A DNA stretch of 64,000 nt from Pyrus communis (Eukaryota; Streptophyta; Magnoliopsida; Rosales; Rosaceae): NCBI RefSeq assembly GCF_963583255.1, contig NC_084803.1, positions 20,106,428-20,170,427 on the forward strand, given 5' to 3'. The notes below the pieces were generated by a model that ran no database searches, was not told the origin of the DNA, and was given only the letters and a program-made list of their open reading frames with translations. The position numbers and the translations under genes were made by a program. Shown here in pieces: positions 1 to 12,244 of the stretch (its first letter is position 1; each line of letters begins with the position of its first letter).

Positions 1-930
1 TGAACATACACCGCACACCTGTTTTGGAGCCACCTTAACCTGTTGCACAAGATTAGTCAAGTTAGCTAATTGTAATTCAATACTAGAGTTAACACTTACC
101 TCGTTAACTTTCTTAAGAGGTAGCTCATCTCTCCCTCCAAATTGTTGTGTGTTGCCAGCAATGTTCTTTAATAATGCCTTAGCATTTGTTGGTGTCTTGT
201 CCATGAATACTCCTCTACTTGCTGCATCAAGCATTACACGATCAGTACCACACAATCCTTCATAAAAATATTGTATTAAAAGATGCTCTGAAATTTGATG
301 ATTAGGACAAGATGCAACCAAATGTGTGAATCGCTCATAGTAATCTCCAAAGGGCTCTCCATGTTGTTGTCAGATTGCATTTATGTCTTTCCTTATGCTT
401 GTAGCTTTTGTGGCCGAAAAATATTGCTCCAAGAATGCTTGCTTCACCTGGTTCCATGTGTTCATTGATCCCGGAGGTAAATTGTAAAGCCACTCATTTG
501 CCTTAGCTTATAATGTAAATGGGAATGCCCTCAACTTAACTTGCTCTTCATCCACATTGGCTGGTCTCATTCCCGAGCATACCACATGAAACTCCATAAG
601 ATGCTTGTTGGCATCCTCTGTTGAGAAACCATGGAACTTAGGCAAGTAGTGAACCATGCCGGACTTAAGCTCAAATCCTCATTCTGCATTTGGATATATG
701 ATGCACAATGGTTGTTGATCCGTATTAGGCGTTGCCAACTCCCTCAAAGTCTAGTTATCAGTCATGCCTTCTTGTGGTTCTTCCTCCTCTTCCGAACTCA
801 AATGTGGTGGAGAAGATGGTGGTAAAGACACTGATACATGCTTGATTGTTCCTCGAAGCTTTTGAAATGTTCGTTCAACCTCAGGATCGTAGGAAGCTAG
901 ATCAATGCTCTTAGACCTTCGAGTATGCAT
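1..930 (-). pseudogene. Athila-like Ty3/gypsy gag, partial and broken
   Basis: Gag (capsid) region of an LTR retrotransposon, read leftward from an ATG at 930-928 and cut by the window edge. The minus strand gives a typical plant gag core, with motifs such as FSTEDANKHLMEF, NEWLYNLPPGS and GEPFGDYYERF. In the element this protein would form the cytoplasmic particle that packages RNA. Several in-frame stops break it, for example near 370, 509 and 750, so this copy cannot make a full Gag. It lies directly downstream of the primer-binding site and LTR at 1027-2796, which fixes its identity and orientation. The Athila assignment rests on gag character, the tRNA-Asp type primer site and the long LTR. 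Confidence 0.8.
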
Positions 931-1026
931 ATACTGCGAAGAGTACCTGAAATAAAAACAAAAACAAAAACACTAATTAGACAAGAAAAGAAAACAATAG
1001 AAAAATGAGTAATTAGAAATAACAAT

Positions 1027-1045
1027 CCCCGGCGACACGGCGCCA
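1027..1045 (-). other. Primer-binding site (tRNA-Asp type)
   Basis: On the minus strand this reads TGGCGCCGTGTCGCCGGGG. It is close to the complement of the 3' end of plant tRNA-Asp, the usual primer of Athila-like elements. It starts a few bases inside the LTR end at 1052. Confidence 0.8.
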
Positions 1046-1051
1046 AAAATT

Positions 1052-2796
1052 TGATAGGATTAAAAGCATAACACAAAGTAGCACATAAATGTCCTATTGA
1101 CTTTCCTTATTAACACTAAGATTTGTCAATTGTAGCATATGAAAATAAGGGTCTTTCCCGCAGAAGATTGTTTTATCTAACTACTTAAAATGTCACAAAA
1201 ACTGTGTTGTTGTCCCTACTGACCAGTCACCGAAAAATAATTATTAGACCGACTTACACTTATCTCTACGAAATTTTATATGAAGACACTAAACACACAG
1301 AGCTACACTCACACAAATTTTTGGGATTTTTGGAGTTGATTTGCTATTTAAATTAAATCGAACAAAAAAAAAATAGAAAAAGATTTTTAAGTAGTTCAGA
1401 AATTAAGAAAAACGAGTTAGGGGAATTGCTATCCACCACCAAATAATCATGCAAACATGTTATGTTTCATTCAAATTCCTTTCATTTTCGGATGAAGATG
1501 CTCAAGTTGGCTCAATGTTAGAACTCAACCTATTACTCTTTCTTATGTAGTATGTTAAGAGAATGGCGTTTTCAACTTAACTTAGTCCCTAACATGCAAT
1601 CTAGAATGGTGTGTCCATAGATTTAACAAGTAGAAATCATTAAGAATGAAAAGTGTTTGAGTCATCACAAGGCATCGTAAGTACTAGCGTTGTCTTACTT
1701 ATCCTAGAAATTGATTCACATGTCAATCGTAACTAACAAGTACTACTCTAGAACATATGTAGGTCCTCATTTGACAAGGGCAGGCACACACATATTCATA
1801 GCATTAGAATCCTAGATATGCTTACTAAGTATGCATCCATAGGAAACACATAAAGAATTCATCAATGAGACAAGTAGTGAACCAATTTTCATCCATTCAT
1901 AAAAGTAATTCAAACGAAATGTCATAACAAAATTGCAATCATATTCGGGGCTTCAAAACAGCCCCTAACTACTAAAAATTAGTTACACATAATTCTCAAA
2001 TTAAACCAAAGAAAGATATGAGTTTGAGAAGATAAAACTGAAAGAAGAGAATGCCAAGATTTCCTCCTTCCTTTCCTTCCTTCCCCAATGCAGCAGCCTT
2101 GCCTTTTTTCTTTGCCTTCCTTCCTTTTTTTCTAGCTTTTTTTCCACCTTTTTTTTTCCTCTTTGCTCGACAACCTGTAGCCCTTTTCTTCTTTTCTGCT
2201 GCCACAGTTTTTTCTCCATAACTCACCCCACTAACAACCATTTAGTGATGACAATAAGTGAGAGGAAATGCTAAAACAATTGTAACTCTTTGGGCAGCCT
2301 TTATGCCCATTACTCCCACTTAATTTTCCATTTCCTCTGATATTTGAATAGGTGTTAGCTGGCTTGTTCTTGGCTGCATCGGTTTTGGTTGTTAGTTTTA
2401 TTGGATTTATTGGTTTCAATGTTTTCTTGTCAGTTACAAACTGCTTAGCCTTTTGGGAACCTTTCAGTGTTAAAATGGCCATAACTTCTTCTAGAAAAAT
2501 GATATTAACAATCCGCGAAATGCTCAGAAAATAGACATCCGTAACTTTCCAAGCATATAAGGCTCATTCTCTAATTCATTCTGAGTTGTCCGCAACTTGC
2601 TTCCAAAGTCAGTTGACGTGCACAGGCAGTTTTGACGAATTTGTTACTTAAAATCCCACTTATGCTATTTTTCTTTTCTTTGCTTGACAAATCCTACAAA
2701 ACACAAAAACAAAGTAAATAGCTCAAAAATATAAGGAACTAACTAAGAAAAGACAAGTGAATTTGATATAAAATATATATAAATATGAGCTTGTCA
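1052..2796 (-). mobile_element. 5' LTR of the Athila-like element
   Basis: About 1,745 bp. On the plus strand it starts TGATAGGATT next to the primer-binding site and ends GAGCTTGTCA at 2796, giving canonical TG...CA ends. The length suits Athila LTRs. Lysine-rich reading frames at 2.0-2.24 kb come from a pyrimidine-rich stretch and are not genes. The right end is placed where the neighbouring gypsy polyprotein homology stops, so the element seems to have inserted into that element. The expected duplicate of CCCTC (2797-2801) would lie outside the window. Confidence 0.65.
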
Positions 2797-2829
2797 CCCT
2801 CTCTTATGAGGCATGAGCACTGGTAGAGA

Positions 2830-3580
2830 GGCTAGATAAGACTTTACTTTGTTAAAAGCCTCTTGGTGTTGTAGGCCTCACTCGAATTCTTCTTGGTTTT
2901 TTAGTCTTAGTAAAGGAGTCAACGATTGAATCTTGCCCACCAAGTTAGCAATGAACCTCCTTACAAAGTTGATCTTCTCTAGTAGCCTTTGCAATTGCAC
3001 TTTGTTAGTAGAAGAAGGTGACTCTATTATAGCTCGAGCCTTGTTCTTGTCTACCTCCACACCTCTTTGATGTACCAGGAATCCCAAAAATTTGCCCGAT
3101 CTAACTCCCAAAGCACATTTTTTAAGATTCATTTTCAACTTATGGGTCCTCATTCTAGTTAAGGTTTGCCGGAGGTCTTCTAAGTATTGCTCTTCAGTTT
3201 TAGACTGACCACTATATCATCAATGAACGCTTCCATGCTTTGGCCGATTAGATCATGAAAAATGGCATTCATTACCCTTTGATAGGTTGCACCAGCATTT
3301 TTTAGCCCAAATGGCATGACAACATATTTATATGCTCCTACGTGTCTTAGGCACCTAAAGGTTGTCTTATGAATATCTCTTTTAGCCATTTTTGTTTGAT
3401 TATAGCCAACATTCCCATCCATGAAAGATAGGACTTTGTGTTTTGTAACTGCATCTATGGATAAGTCGGCTATAGGCATGGGGTATTCACAGGTCAGCCA
3501 TGGGTATGGCTTCATTAATGTTTCTATAGTCAACACAACAATGAATTGCATTAGTTATAGCTTTTAATACGGGTACAATG
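2830..3580 (-). pseudogene. Gypsy reverse transcriptase domain, broken
   Basis: Reverse transcriptase of the second gypsy element in two main pieces, 3551-3180 and 3153-2878. The first holds the palm region LSFMDGNVGYNQTKM, then MPFGLKNAGATYQRVMN and the catalytic box IDDIVV. The second holds the thumb region (MNLKKCALGV, GKFLGFLVHQRG) and runs toward RNase H. A frame change separates them near 3160-3180. The enzyme would copy element RNA into DNA inside virus-like particles. The [Y/I]DD aspartates are present, but the frame is not continuous and RNase H and integrase are missing. Confidence 0.88.
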
Positions 3581-3865
3581 TTGGCTAAGCACTCAACATT
3601 TTTGTTCTATAAGCTTTTGGGCCATCACCTTAGTCGACCCGCCATTCTCATCAGCTCTTATACACTGCAAGATTCCAATGTTGGGGTTGCAGAAGTTTCC
3701 TTCTAACACATTGGCTATGGGGAGAAATAGTCGTGCCTCGGCTTCCACAATTTCCCAAAATCCTGGTTCATTGGTTCTTACCTCGTGGTAGACAGCAACT
3801 TGTTGATGTAGGGTGGATATCACAGATAGACTTTGGTGAATCCAATCTCTGCCAAGTAAAGCTCC

Positions 3866-4309
3866 TTAAGTAGAGTTACTAGCCACCTCAAAGAAAGCTA
3901 ACATGATTTGCTTAGACCCCAAGTCAACTTCCAATGGCAATATCCCATGTGTTCTTATGATGACTCCAGAGAAACTTGAAGCTGTTAGATCAATGGGAAT
4001 TAGATCTTCCTCACTTCTACATAACCTCTTCATTTGTTTAAGTGGAAGCACTTTGATCGTAGCTCCACCATCAATCAACACCCTTTTGAAAGGTACTCCC
4101 TCCAAATGAGCAGTTACATATATGGGTTTGAGATGGTTGGCTAAGGCTAAACTTGGGTTGCTGAAAACCATTATATCTGAATATATCCTCTCAGGCTTCT
4201 TTCTTATGGGTTCTAGCAAACCTTCCATGCCCGATTCCTTTCTCCCAGCTTCCTCAACACTAACAAATGCCATCATTGGTTCTGTTGCCAAATAATCACC
4301 CTTCATCAT
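3866..4309 (-). pseudogene. Gypsy aspartic protease domain
   Basis: Retropepsin-like protease region of the second gypsy element. The active-site box reads VLIDGGATIKVLP, a D-G-G-[AS] variant common in plant Ty3/gypsy elements where D-[ST]-G would be the classic form. It would cleave the Gag-Pol polyprotein. It lies between gag (right) and reverse transcriptase (left), and the frame is closed at both ends by stops. A linker region with few landmarks follows at 3593-3823. Confidence 0.75.
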
Positions 4310-4729
4310 GGCAGGCTAATTTGGTTTGGCGCAAAACATGGTTGATAAAACATAAGTCATGTTTACAGGGAAGTTGCTAGGTCCAGGTGCTTCTTCTTTC
4401 TTTCTTCCAATTTGACATACAAACTCATCCATCCATGCATGTGCATCCTCTGGCAACATTAACTCGGTCACCTCCTCTTTTACTATTATGTCAAAGTTTA
4501 GTAATCGTCTTGGCATTTGACGGGGTGTATCTTCTAGTAGATGTGGGGGTATTTCTCTCTTAGGGGAGATACAAAGAGGTTTTGGTCTCCAACCTGGTGT
4601 AGGCATCATCACTACACTTTCTTGAGCTCTCCTCAGCACTCTGTATTTTCTTGGATGAGGATTTTGAGGTACATGATCTCCTTCACCCTCCATTTTACTA
4701 TTAGCCCTCTCTATCTCCTTCTTACTCCT

Positions 4730-7145
4730 TCATTGGAGCTGTCCACCTTGCATAGTTTTTTCACACTTGACATGTCTAGAGGCTTCTGAAATGGTAGGGA
4801 TCTTCAATGAGTTCATGTGAGCCTTATGCAGCCTTTGGACCCTCCTGATCATAGATGCTATCATTTCTCTAACAGGTTTCCCATCTTTCCCCACTATGTA
4901 CCACTTACGACCAAGTCGAGCTAAATCCTTCTTAGTAACAGGGGGAATTGAGTTCCTAGTCTTTTCTCTCCATCCTTGCCTTGAACTGTTATGATAACTT
5001 GGCTGGGGAGGTCTCACATATACCCACTTTGGCATCTTGACTTCCTTATCCTCAACTTCTTCAGATACTTCATAGTTCCTGAATACCTCATATAAGTATT
5101 TAGGTTCAAAGTCTCCACCTAACCTTTGGAATACATTCTTGGAGGTTTCCTTCTCTGCTATCTACACAATACTTCTACATGCATCTTGTTCCTCTACTTC
5201 TTTCCTTCTGACTAATTCTCGGTCAATAATGGCGCCCCGATGCTAGCACCTCAAATTCACATTCACATTGACACTTACTGCATAAGACAACTCCCTTAAT
5301 CACAACTACCTGTGGTCTGTTGGGCAACCCCCAAGCACTTTCATATGGTCTAACAACTTTCTTTCTTTCACTTATATCTTCCCATGTAGCCTTTGTTTTT
5401 CCATTCTCAACCCAGTTAAGGCTGATCATATTGATTGAGCCTTCTGAGAAGGGATCTATGTCAATTATCATATTTGCCTATGGTTTCTGCAACAACAACT
5501 TTCCCTTAACTATTAGGTCCTAGATCCAATCCCTGAACTGTACACAGTTAGTGATGGAGTGATTAAAAGTATAATGAAGCTTGCAGTATTTCTTTCCTCT
5601 CAACTATTCTGGTTTAGGCATCTTTTTGGTGTTGTCGGGCACAATCACCATTGCTCGCACTAACTCTTCATAGATCTCTGTTACCTTGGTCAGATCAAAA
5701 GAATAAGCTTGGTACTTGGGGGGTTTCATAAGCACGAATCCTCCATCATTCATCACTACTTTTTTATCTTTAACTGGTTGGACCAAATCCTTCACCATTA
5801 ACAATTTAAAAAGGGTGGCCATCTCTGTTGCACACATCTATATCCCTTCTCCTACATTGATGTCACTTTCTCTAGGTTCTAAACCTTCAAACTCCATTTG
5901 GTGTATTACAGCTTTACTTTTGTAAAAATAGGGCACCTTGGATGAGTGCTTCACTTGCTGCTCATCAGCTAGCAACTTCTCATGCTTCTTAGTAGCTATT
6001 ACCAATTCCTGCAGTTCAATGAACTGCACATCATAGAACTTCTTTCTAAATGGCAATCTCAGGGCTTTCTAAGCAATAGATATAAGTTGGGCATGGTTGA
6101 TAGAGAACTGGCATCTCATCCTGCAGTTCAATTGACTCGTGCTCATATTGTTTCACCTTAACGAGATCGTTGATAGTCATCCCAAGCTTCACCCTATAGA
6201 ATTGCTCTTGGAAAACCATCTCTATTTGCCCCCAGTTAGCAATGGAATTGGGGGGGGGGGGGGGGGTAACAGAGAGTACCATTGGGATGTTAAGCCAACT
6301 AGTGAGTTCCCAAACAACCTTAACTTGTAGTTAGGATTGTCTTCAAATGCCACACAGTAGTTAGAAAACTTGAAAATATGGTCTCTAGAGGACACATTAT
6401 AGTCATTTCCATTGAAAATTCGGAACACGGGCATCTTGAAGTTGAGGGGAAAAGGGTTCTGCTTATCAATATACTCAGGGTAGGGTTTCTGGTAAGTGAT
6501 CCTGAACAGCGGGTGAGCCTGTGGTTAAGCATTCTGGACCACTATCCTTCTCATCTTAACCAACTCATTTCTAAGTTGCTGGTTAGCTGCATTATTGTAT
6601 GGGGTGTAAGGAGGTCTCCATTTCGGGTTACGCTCATTACCTGAGGTAACTCCCTTATGTGGTTCTGGCTGTCTCCATCTGGCCTCCCCTTCCTTATTAG
6701 CCAACAGTGATGGCCTATAAGAAGGAAGTTTGCACGCAGCTGCATTCATTCTTTTTCCGCTAGACTTTTCAACTTGCTGAGTCATTCCATACTTCCTTTC
6801 TTTTAGCCCGATCTGCCCCCTATTATCTAGTGAGAATAATAGAGGGTCGGGCAAACTTGGTTCCTAGATCTCCTTGCCTATTGGTTGGCTGGTTCCAGGC
6901 TCTTCTTTCTTCTTCCCTCTATCATCTTTTTCCTTAAGCAAAGGAAATAAGGGAATTGTTGGCTCTCTCTTAGGGTTCACCTCTCTCATCACCTCCCTAA
7001 CATGACCATTTTTTGGGGTAGAGTACTCCAAATCCAACCTCCTATGCAGACTCCTAATTAATGAACAAAGTTTGTTGACCTCTCCTCTAGTCTCCACAGA
7101 GATTTTCTTCATACTCTTCAAGACTTGCACCATGGTAGCTTGCAA
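4730..7145 (-). pseudogene. Gypsy gag region, fragmented
   Basis: Gag of the second gypsy element, scattered over several frames between 7145 and 4730. The conserved core lies at 6434-6046: FRIFNGNDY, RLFGNSLVG, then the QWYSLLPP and FQEQFYR blocks. The two halves of the core are in different frames and meet at a 17-base G/C run (6250-6266). The 5' part (7145-6864) is charged and coiled-coil-like. The 3' part (5837-4730) is a basic, Cys- and Lys-containing stretch leading to the protease. In-frame stops abound, so this is a relic. Confidence 0.75.
6250..6266. repeat. 17-base G homopolymer in gag
   Basis: An uninterrupted run of 17 G on the plus strand (C on the coding strand), exactly where the conserved Trp-Tyr-...-Pro-Pro block of gag passes into the Asn-Trp block. 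The run changes the reading frame. Confidence 0.95.
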
Positions 7146-7348
7146 GTTTTCGTTGGTAACCCTTTCTCCCTAATTCTCAGAAGAAGTTGGGCTCTCCAAA
7201 ATCGCAAGACCTTGCAGGGAAGGAAAATCTTCTAGGTGATATGTCATGTCTGATCTTGGTAGACAATGGGGTGGTCTGTACTTTGTGTTCCATCTGAAGG
7301 TTCACTCCTTCCTTCTTCTTCTTGGCATACAAGCTTATAAAAAGGGGA

Positions 7349-7367
7349 TCCCACAGGGCATGCCAAA
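7349..7367 (-). other. Primer-binding site of second gypsy element
   Basis: The minus strand reads TTGGCATGCCCTGTGGGATC at this point. It resembles the TTGGCACGCCC-GTGGGAC primer sites of the third gypsy element here (33655-33673). It sits just inside the proposed LTR end at 7372. Confidence 0.65.
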
Positions 7368-7371
7368 ACTA

Positions 7372-8543
7372 TGTTTAAGGCAAAGATGGAATTGTCCATT
7401 CGCATAACTCCTTGGGGGTAAATGTCACTTGGCGTGTTGTTGGGCTTGCTCTTGCTGGTGTGCTGCAAAATAAGTTAGTAGTTAGCTTGAAAGGTGCCTT
7501 TGTGGGGCCTTAGGTATAGGCCTTGAGGCTCACAATCAAGGCTAACAAGGATATTGGAATGCCACTGTTATCTTAGTATAACAGATGTAGAACATATGTG
7601 ATTTAAGTCGATTACTTGCACCCCAAGTTACTTAAACTTCTTGTTATCAAGGGATTGTCACATATGGGTTAAGTCTGTATTAAGTTCTTTTTCTTGCCTT
7701 GTAAACAATGACTTTTAGTTCATAATCTTGTATGTCCAAAAAGGAGGGAGTCCAAAGCCTTTTAAACCATTTCCTTGATCCCAATTTGTTCTTAATGAAA
7801 ACAGGTTTATTAAGTTAACCAAATTCGAATGCAAATGAGACTCTTAGGTAGAGAACAGTTGGAAATAACTTGAATATATGTTGAAAAGTACATTTAAGCG
7901 ACAGATCTACTAATGTAAATGACGAACAAAGAGACTCGGGCAAGATTTCACCTTGTCAGGCAAGGTTGAACATCTTGGAGCCATTTCTCTTTGAGTTTAC
8001 AGAGGTTATATGCTAAAAGGGATGGATGGTAAACAGGTTTTACATGAGGGAATCGATACTACAACACTATGGAAGGGTAGCAGAGCTTTTACACTGGACA
8101 AAATAGAGCTTTTCTAAGGGAATTATTGCTAAAAAGACTGAATCTGGGTGAGTTTCAGCTTTCTAGGTGCAAATCTGGCTTGAGAGCAGAGTTTGTATGT
8201 GGTTTGTTTGATTGGTTTGAGTGTCGTTATTTCTGTTGTCTCTTTCTCCTTTGATAGGCAGTTCGGCTCGACTATCTTGGCTTTGTTCTTGGCCGAGGGC
8301 TCTCAGGGACGGTAAGTCATCATGTATTTACACTTTTATGCCATCAAAAAGTGATTTTTGGTTGGTAATGAGTTGGTCTCTGTCACTTGTCACTTCAATC
8401 ATAGACATGTGGCATATGCTTTGGCTGAGAAGGCTTCAATTTGTTTTAGGCTTCATTGCTGGGCTTTGGGAAAATTCAACTCGTTTTGGCGCTTTTGAGC
8501 TTACCCGTATCCAAAGCCCAATATTCAAATATTAACCCAAACA
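7372..8543 (-). mobile_element. 5' LTR of second gypsy element
   Basis: About 1,172 bp. The plus strand starts TGTTTAAGG and ends AACCCAAACA, so the ends form the short inverted repeat TGTTT...AAACA expected of an LTR. The left end is fixed by the primer-binding site. The right end is the best TG/CA match and is less certain. The opposite LTR is not in the window, so it cannot be confirmed by alignment. Reading frames inside it look fortuitous. Confidence 0.5.
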
Positions 8544-11540
8544 ATATCAATAACAATAAGGAGATTATGACAATAATTTGCGTGTTCCTCTTGCGCTGGA
8601 ATAAAAGCAAACAAAAAGTGCCGATCGACTGCGCAGTCAACCATAGTAAATTTAGCTTTTTAATTAACTTGACCAAGGGGATCAGCACCCACACTTATTA
8701 AATAGTTTTACGTAGTCGGTGGCCACGAAGGGCTTATTTCCTTTAATTGATCGCCGAGCTCCAAATTGTGAGCTTTTAATCTTATTATTAATCTTTGAAT
8801 GCACTCAAGTACTAAAACATTTGAGATTCTATCATAAAATCAGTCTATAGTATAAAGAGTATTTTAACTTCTTATAAAATTATTAAATATGAAACATACT
8901 TCATATCCTCATGTAACCCAGAAACATCAAGAGCTCCCCTTTCTTATTATCGACGTTGTCTAATATACAAGGATTGTGCAGTGCCTAGCTATTTAAGATG
9001 TTACGTCGACGTCCCTACGTAAAGTTTTTTATTAATGCATAATCGATCGAGACCGAAATCTATATCTGGAAGGCTAATAGCAGAAAACTACTGGATACAT
9101 TGCACATACAGCTGAAGGTGCTAAAGCTGCATGCATGATGTACCCTTAATATTATTTGATGCTTTTCTTATATTTCCTGATCAGTGTTAAAAGAGCACTG
9201 CAACCTTTATTTTTTATTTTTTTTATTTTATTTTTAGGCCCTCTTTTCTCATGCTAGTGTCCAATATAGGAAGCTGCCATGAGGGTTCTGTTCTGTCGAC
9301 TGAGATGATACATTTTTCTTTTTCTTAAAAAAGAGAAAGGAAAGAACACTGCATGGATCCACACGAAAGTACCATCACTAAAAGAACTGGAGGTCACAAA
9401 GCTTTGGTGCAGAAGGGAAATTATGACCAAAGCGATATCTATGTCAAAAAAGGAGTGAAAAGTTGATGAGCCTTCCAGACAAGGCAAACTTTGGTAAAAG
9501 GCATTGTGGGAGTGTGTGGCGACACATTAGTAATGAACGTTACTTTTTGGATGGTGAGTATTTTTGTCACTTTGATAGGATCTTCAAACTACCATTCGTT
9601 TTTCATGTCTTTAGTTGGCTAGTACATATTTTATTTTATCACAAATTCAACCCCTTCATCTAGTTTTTCCTATTTAGGCCCTCATTCATAAATTATTCTT
9701 GAAAAGATTCACTCAAATCGAAAATCGTTTAGCCCTTCAATTACTGTTGTGAATATATCATAATCATAGTTTATCAACAATATTGTGTTCGTCTATTTAT
9801 TATGTCACAATTAGATAATTAGACGTCTTTCAGTTTCAGTAAAATTTTGTAAAGATGATATTTAAGTGATAACCTAAAACATGATAGGTTCAAATTGTGA
9901 GCAATATGTGGAATGAGTCTAGATGATTGATTAGAACCGTATTAAGTTACTAATTAGTTAGCACTTAAGCGCTCTTATATATACCGGATGCAGTTCAAGT
10001 TGTACAACCACCTGAAAGTATATAGGCGATGATGGTAGAAAGTAGTTTTCACTTTTTGGTTGTCGAAATTTTTTTTTTTTTTAATTAAAGATAATTACCT
10101 AATGAGTTTTTAGTTTTCATAAAATGGTGAAAAACTGACCCATAAATTACAAATACCAAAAAACTAAACAAATTAAAAACGGAAAACACAATGAGAAGAG
10201 GACAACCAAATTTCAAAAACAAATTCAAAAGATCCGTCTAGGCCTCTTCGTTAACCAGTCCAATTATGGGATTGGGCATTGTGCAAGAATGGGCTTGTGG
10301 GTATCTGGATCAGACGTACTTTTGTGTACTTGAGCGAGTGTCATCCACAACTTGCACAACAGTTTCTTTAGCAAAAGCACATAAGTAAAGCCCGTACTTA
10401 CATGTTCCACTGCTCGATGCCGACATCTACATGTATCGCACATTGATCCCGGGATATCCAAACAACAAATAGTTTCTCTACTCCGTTTTCTTCTTTTTTT
10501 TTTTTTTTTGTTTTTATTGAAAATCTTATATTCGACCTACTATAATTTAAAGAAAACTTATATTCGTGTCACAGAAGATTAGGCAAGCTAGAGTATACAT
10601 CAGGGCTCGGTAGGGCCCTAACCATGCGACCTACTCTGCCCTTCCGCTCATAGCAATTCAAAAGAATCAGGCCCCTAATATTAACTCATTCCCCCCCTAC
10701 GTACCCGAAACAAGAAAACCCAAGTTATTCAAATGATATTTGAGAACTAACTCTCGTCCCAAAGTGTGAGATCCCAACTGATGTGTCAGTTTATTCATAT
10801 AGAAGTCATTATGGAACTTACCATATGTTATGTGACGCATTAATTTGTACGTTGATCAATATTCATATGTATAAAAATTTGATTTTACTTAATGATTTAA
10901 TTTATTTATTTCTAACATTATTTCCTAGCAGAAGATGATGTCATTGGATTGAACAAATCAAAGAATAATAAATGATCAAATTTAAAAATACAACGAGGTG
11001 AAAAATAATGTGCAGAAATCACTTCCTTTTCCTAAGCCTACCATAATCTTACCATCCAAAGTGAATCAGTAAAGGCCAAGCAGTTTGTGCTTTCACCTTA
11101 ATTTCAAGTTGTTGTTTGGTGTTCACCTTCCTACACAAAATGGGTCGACCTACCATTCAAGATAGAAAGTCACTGCATGTCCATTACCCCGCAGAGACTT
11201 TTGAAAAAGATGGTTAGTTAAGATTGTCCAGTACTGCCATCTACTAACCCCAACTGACCAACTACCATTCCATTTTTTCATGCCTTTCAGACCTCAACGT
11301 CTTATACGTATATACATATAAATTTATGAATTATATACACATTTATATTTATAATTTATCTGGTTCCGACCTGGTCTAGCTCATACCACCTTTCTGATAA
11401 TGTTCAAAGCCCATTCAAGTTAGCTTCTACCAAATTGTTGTGGTGCACGTTTTGTGCATTATTAGTACATTACTACTCATATACTATTAGAGTTTCAAGC
11501 ATTTCATCTTATATTAGGCAATCTTTTAATAAAAACCAAC
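8544..11540. other. Intergenic, no gene seen
   Basis: AT-rich DNA with short homopolymer runs (poly-T near 9210, 10070 and 10500). I found no coding signature, RNA gene or complete mobile element. The small open frames lack recognisable domains. Part may be promoter of the RING gene to the right. Confidence 0.5.
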
Positions 11541-12244
11541 TACTTTTCTTCTCATTTGCTCAATTAGATCTCTGTGAAATAGTGGCCAATGCACCATTAG
11601 CATTCTCATTCCCTTCTGAAATGTACTTGGAGTCGGAGCGCTCTGTGGTTCTCCGCTGAAGCTGGAGTTGAACTCAGCACTTCAATTCGAGGTGTATTGA
11701 GGTAATGCATGAAGCATTTCTGTAAATGTTTGAGTTTTCATTATTTCTGTTTTGTTAATGTTGTTTTTCCGAATTGATATGAAGATTTGTACTTGGTTCT
11801 TTGACCTCATCTTCAACGAGATTTGATCACCTGTTTTCATTTCGTTAGAAGAAGTGAGTTCATATCTTATTAACGACAATTGTTAGAAACTAAAAAATAA
11901 AAAATCTTTAGCCTCGTCCCACCCATCACATTTAACTAACGTTGAGTAGATTTTAACTCTCAGATCTTATATTGTCTGTTACTTTACATTTAGGAACACA
12001 CATTTGATGCAACTTGCATTTATTCCGCACATATATAGGGATATAAATTCATACAGCAGAACTGCTTGGTCCGCCTCTAAACATGTTTGCAGCAAAATAT
12101 AACAACTTCTTCATGCGTGTTCTCTGTCTTACCTACTTATGCTGAAAATATAGAAAATTGTATCTTATCGATCAATCCTGTTATTGAATTCTCTGTTTTT
12201 ATACTGCAGGGAAAAAAACTGTTGGTGGCATATCTGAGCTGTAG
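11541..12244 (+). other. Possible degraded N-terminal exons of the APD-like gene
   Basis: Around 11632-11702 a short frame (ALWFSAEAGVEL) ends at a good donor, GAG/GTAATG. It could be an ectodomain exon of the RING gene. The interval to 12244 holds several stops in all plus frames. Evidence is weak, and it may be plain 5' flanking sequence. Confidence 0.3.

Larger units (their letters stand above)
2797..8543 (-). mobile_element. Second Ty3/gypsy element, 5' part (LTR-gag-pro-RT)
   Basis: Degenerate gypsy element on the minus strand. Reading leftward the order is LTR (7372-8543), primer-binding site (7349-7367), gag (about 7145-4700), protease (4309-3866) and reverse transcriptase (3580-2830). 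The RNase H and integrase are missing because homology stops at the Athila-like LTR at 2796. Many frameshifts and stops split the polyprotein, so the copy is dead. Confidence 0.8.

Noticed and set aside
1996..2241. Lysine-rich minus-strand frames in the Athila-like LTR
   Set aside because: They come from a pyrimidine-rich low-complexity stretch inside an LTR; no domain.
10264..10461. Minus-strand Cys-containing frame
   Set aside because: Short, isolated, without domain or splice context.
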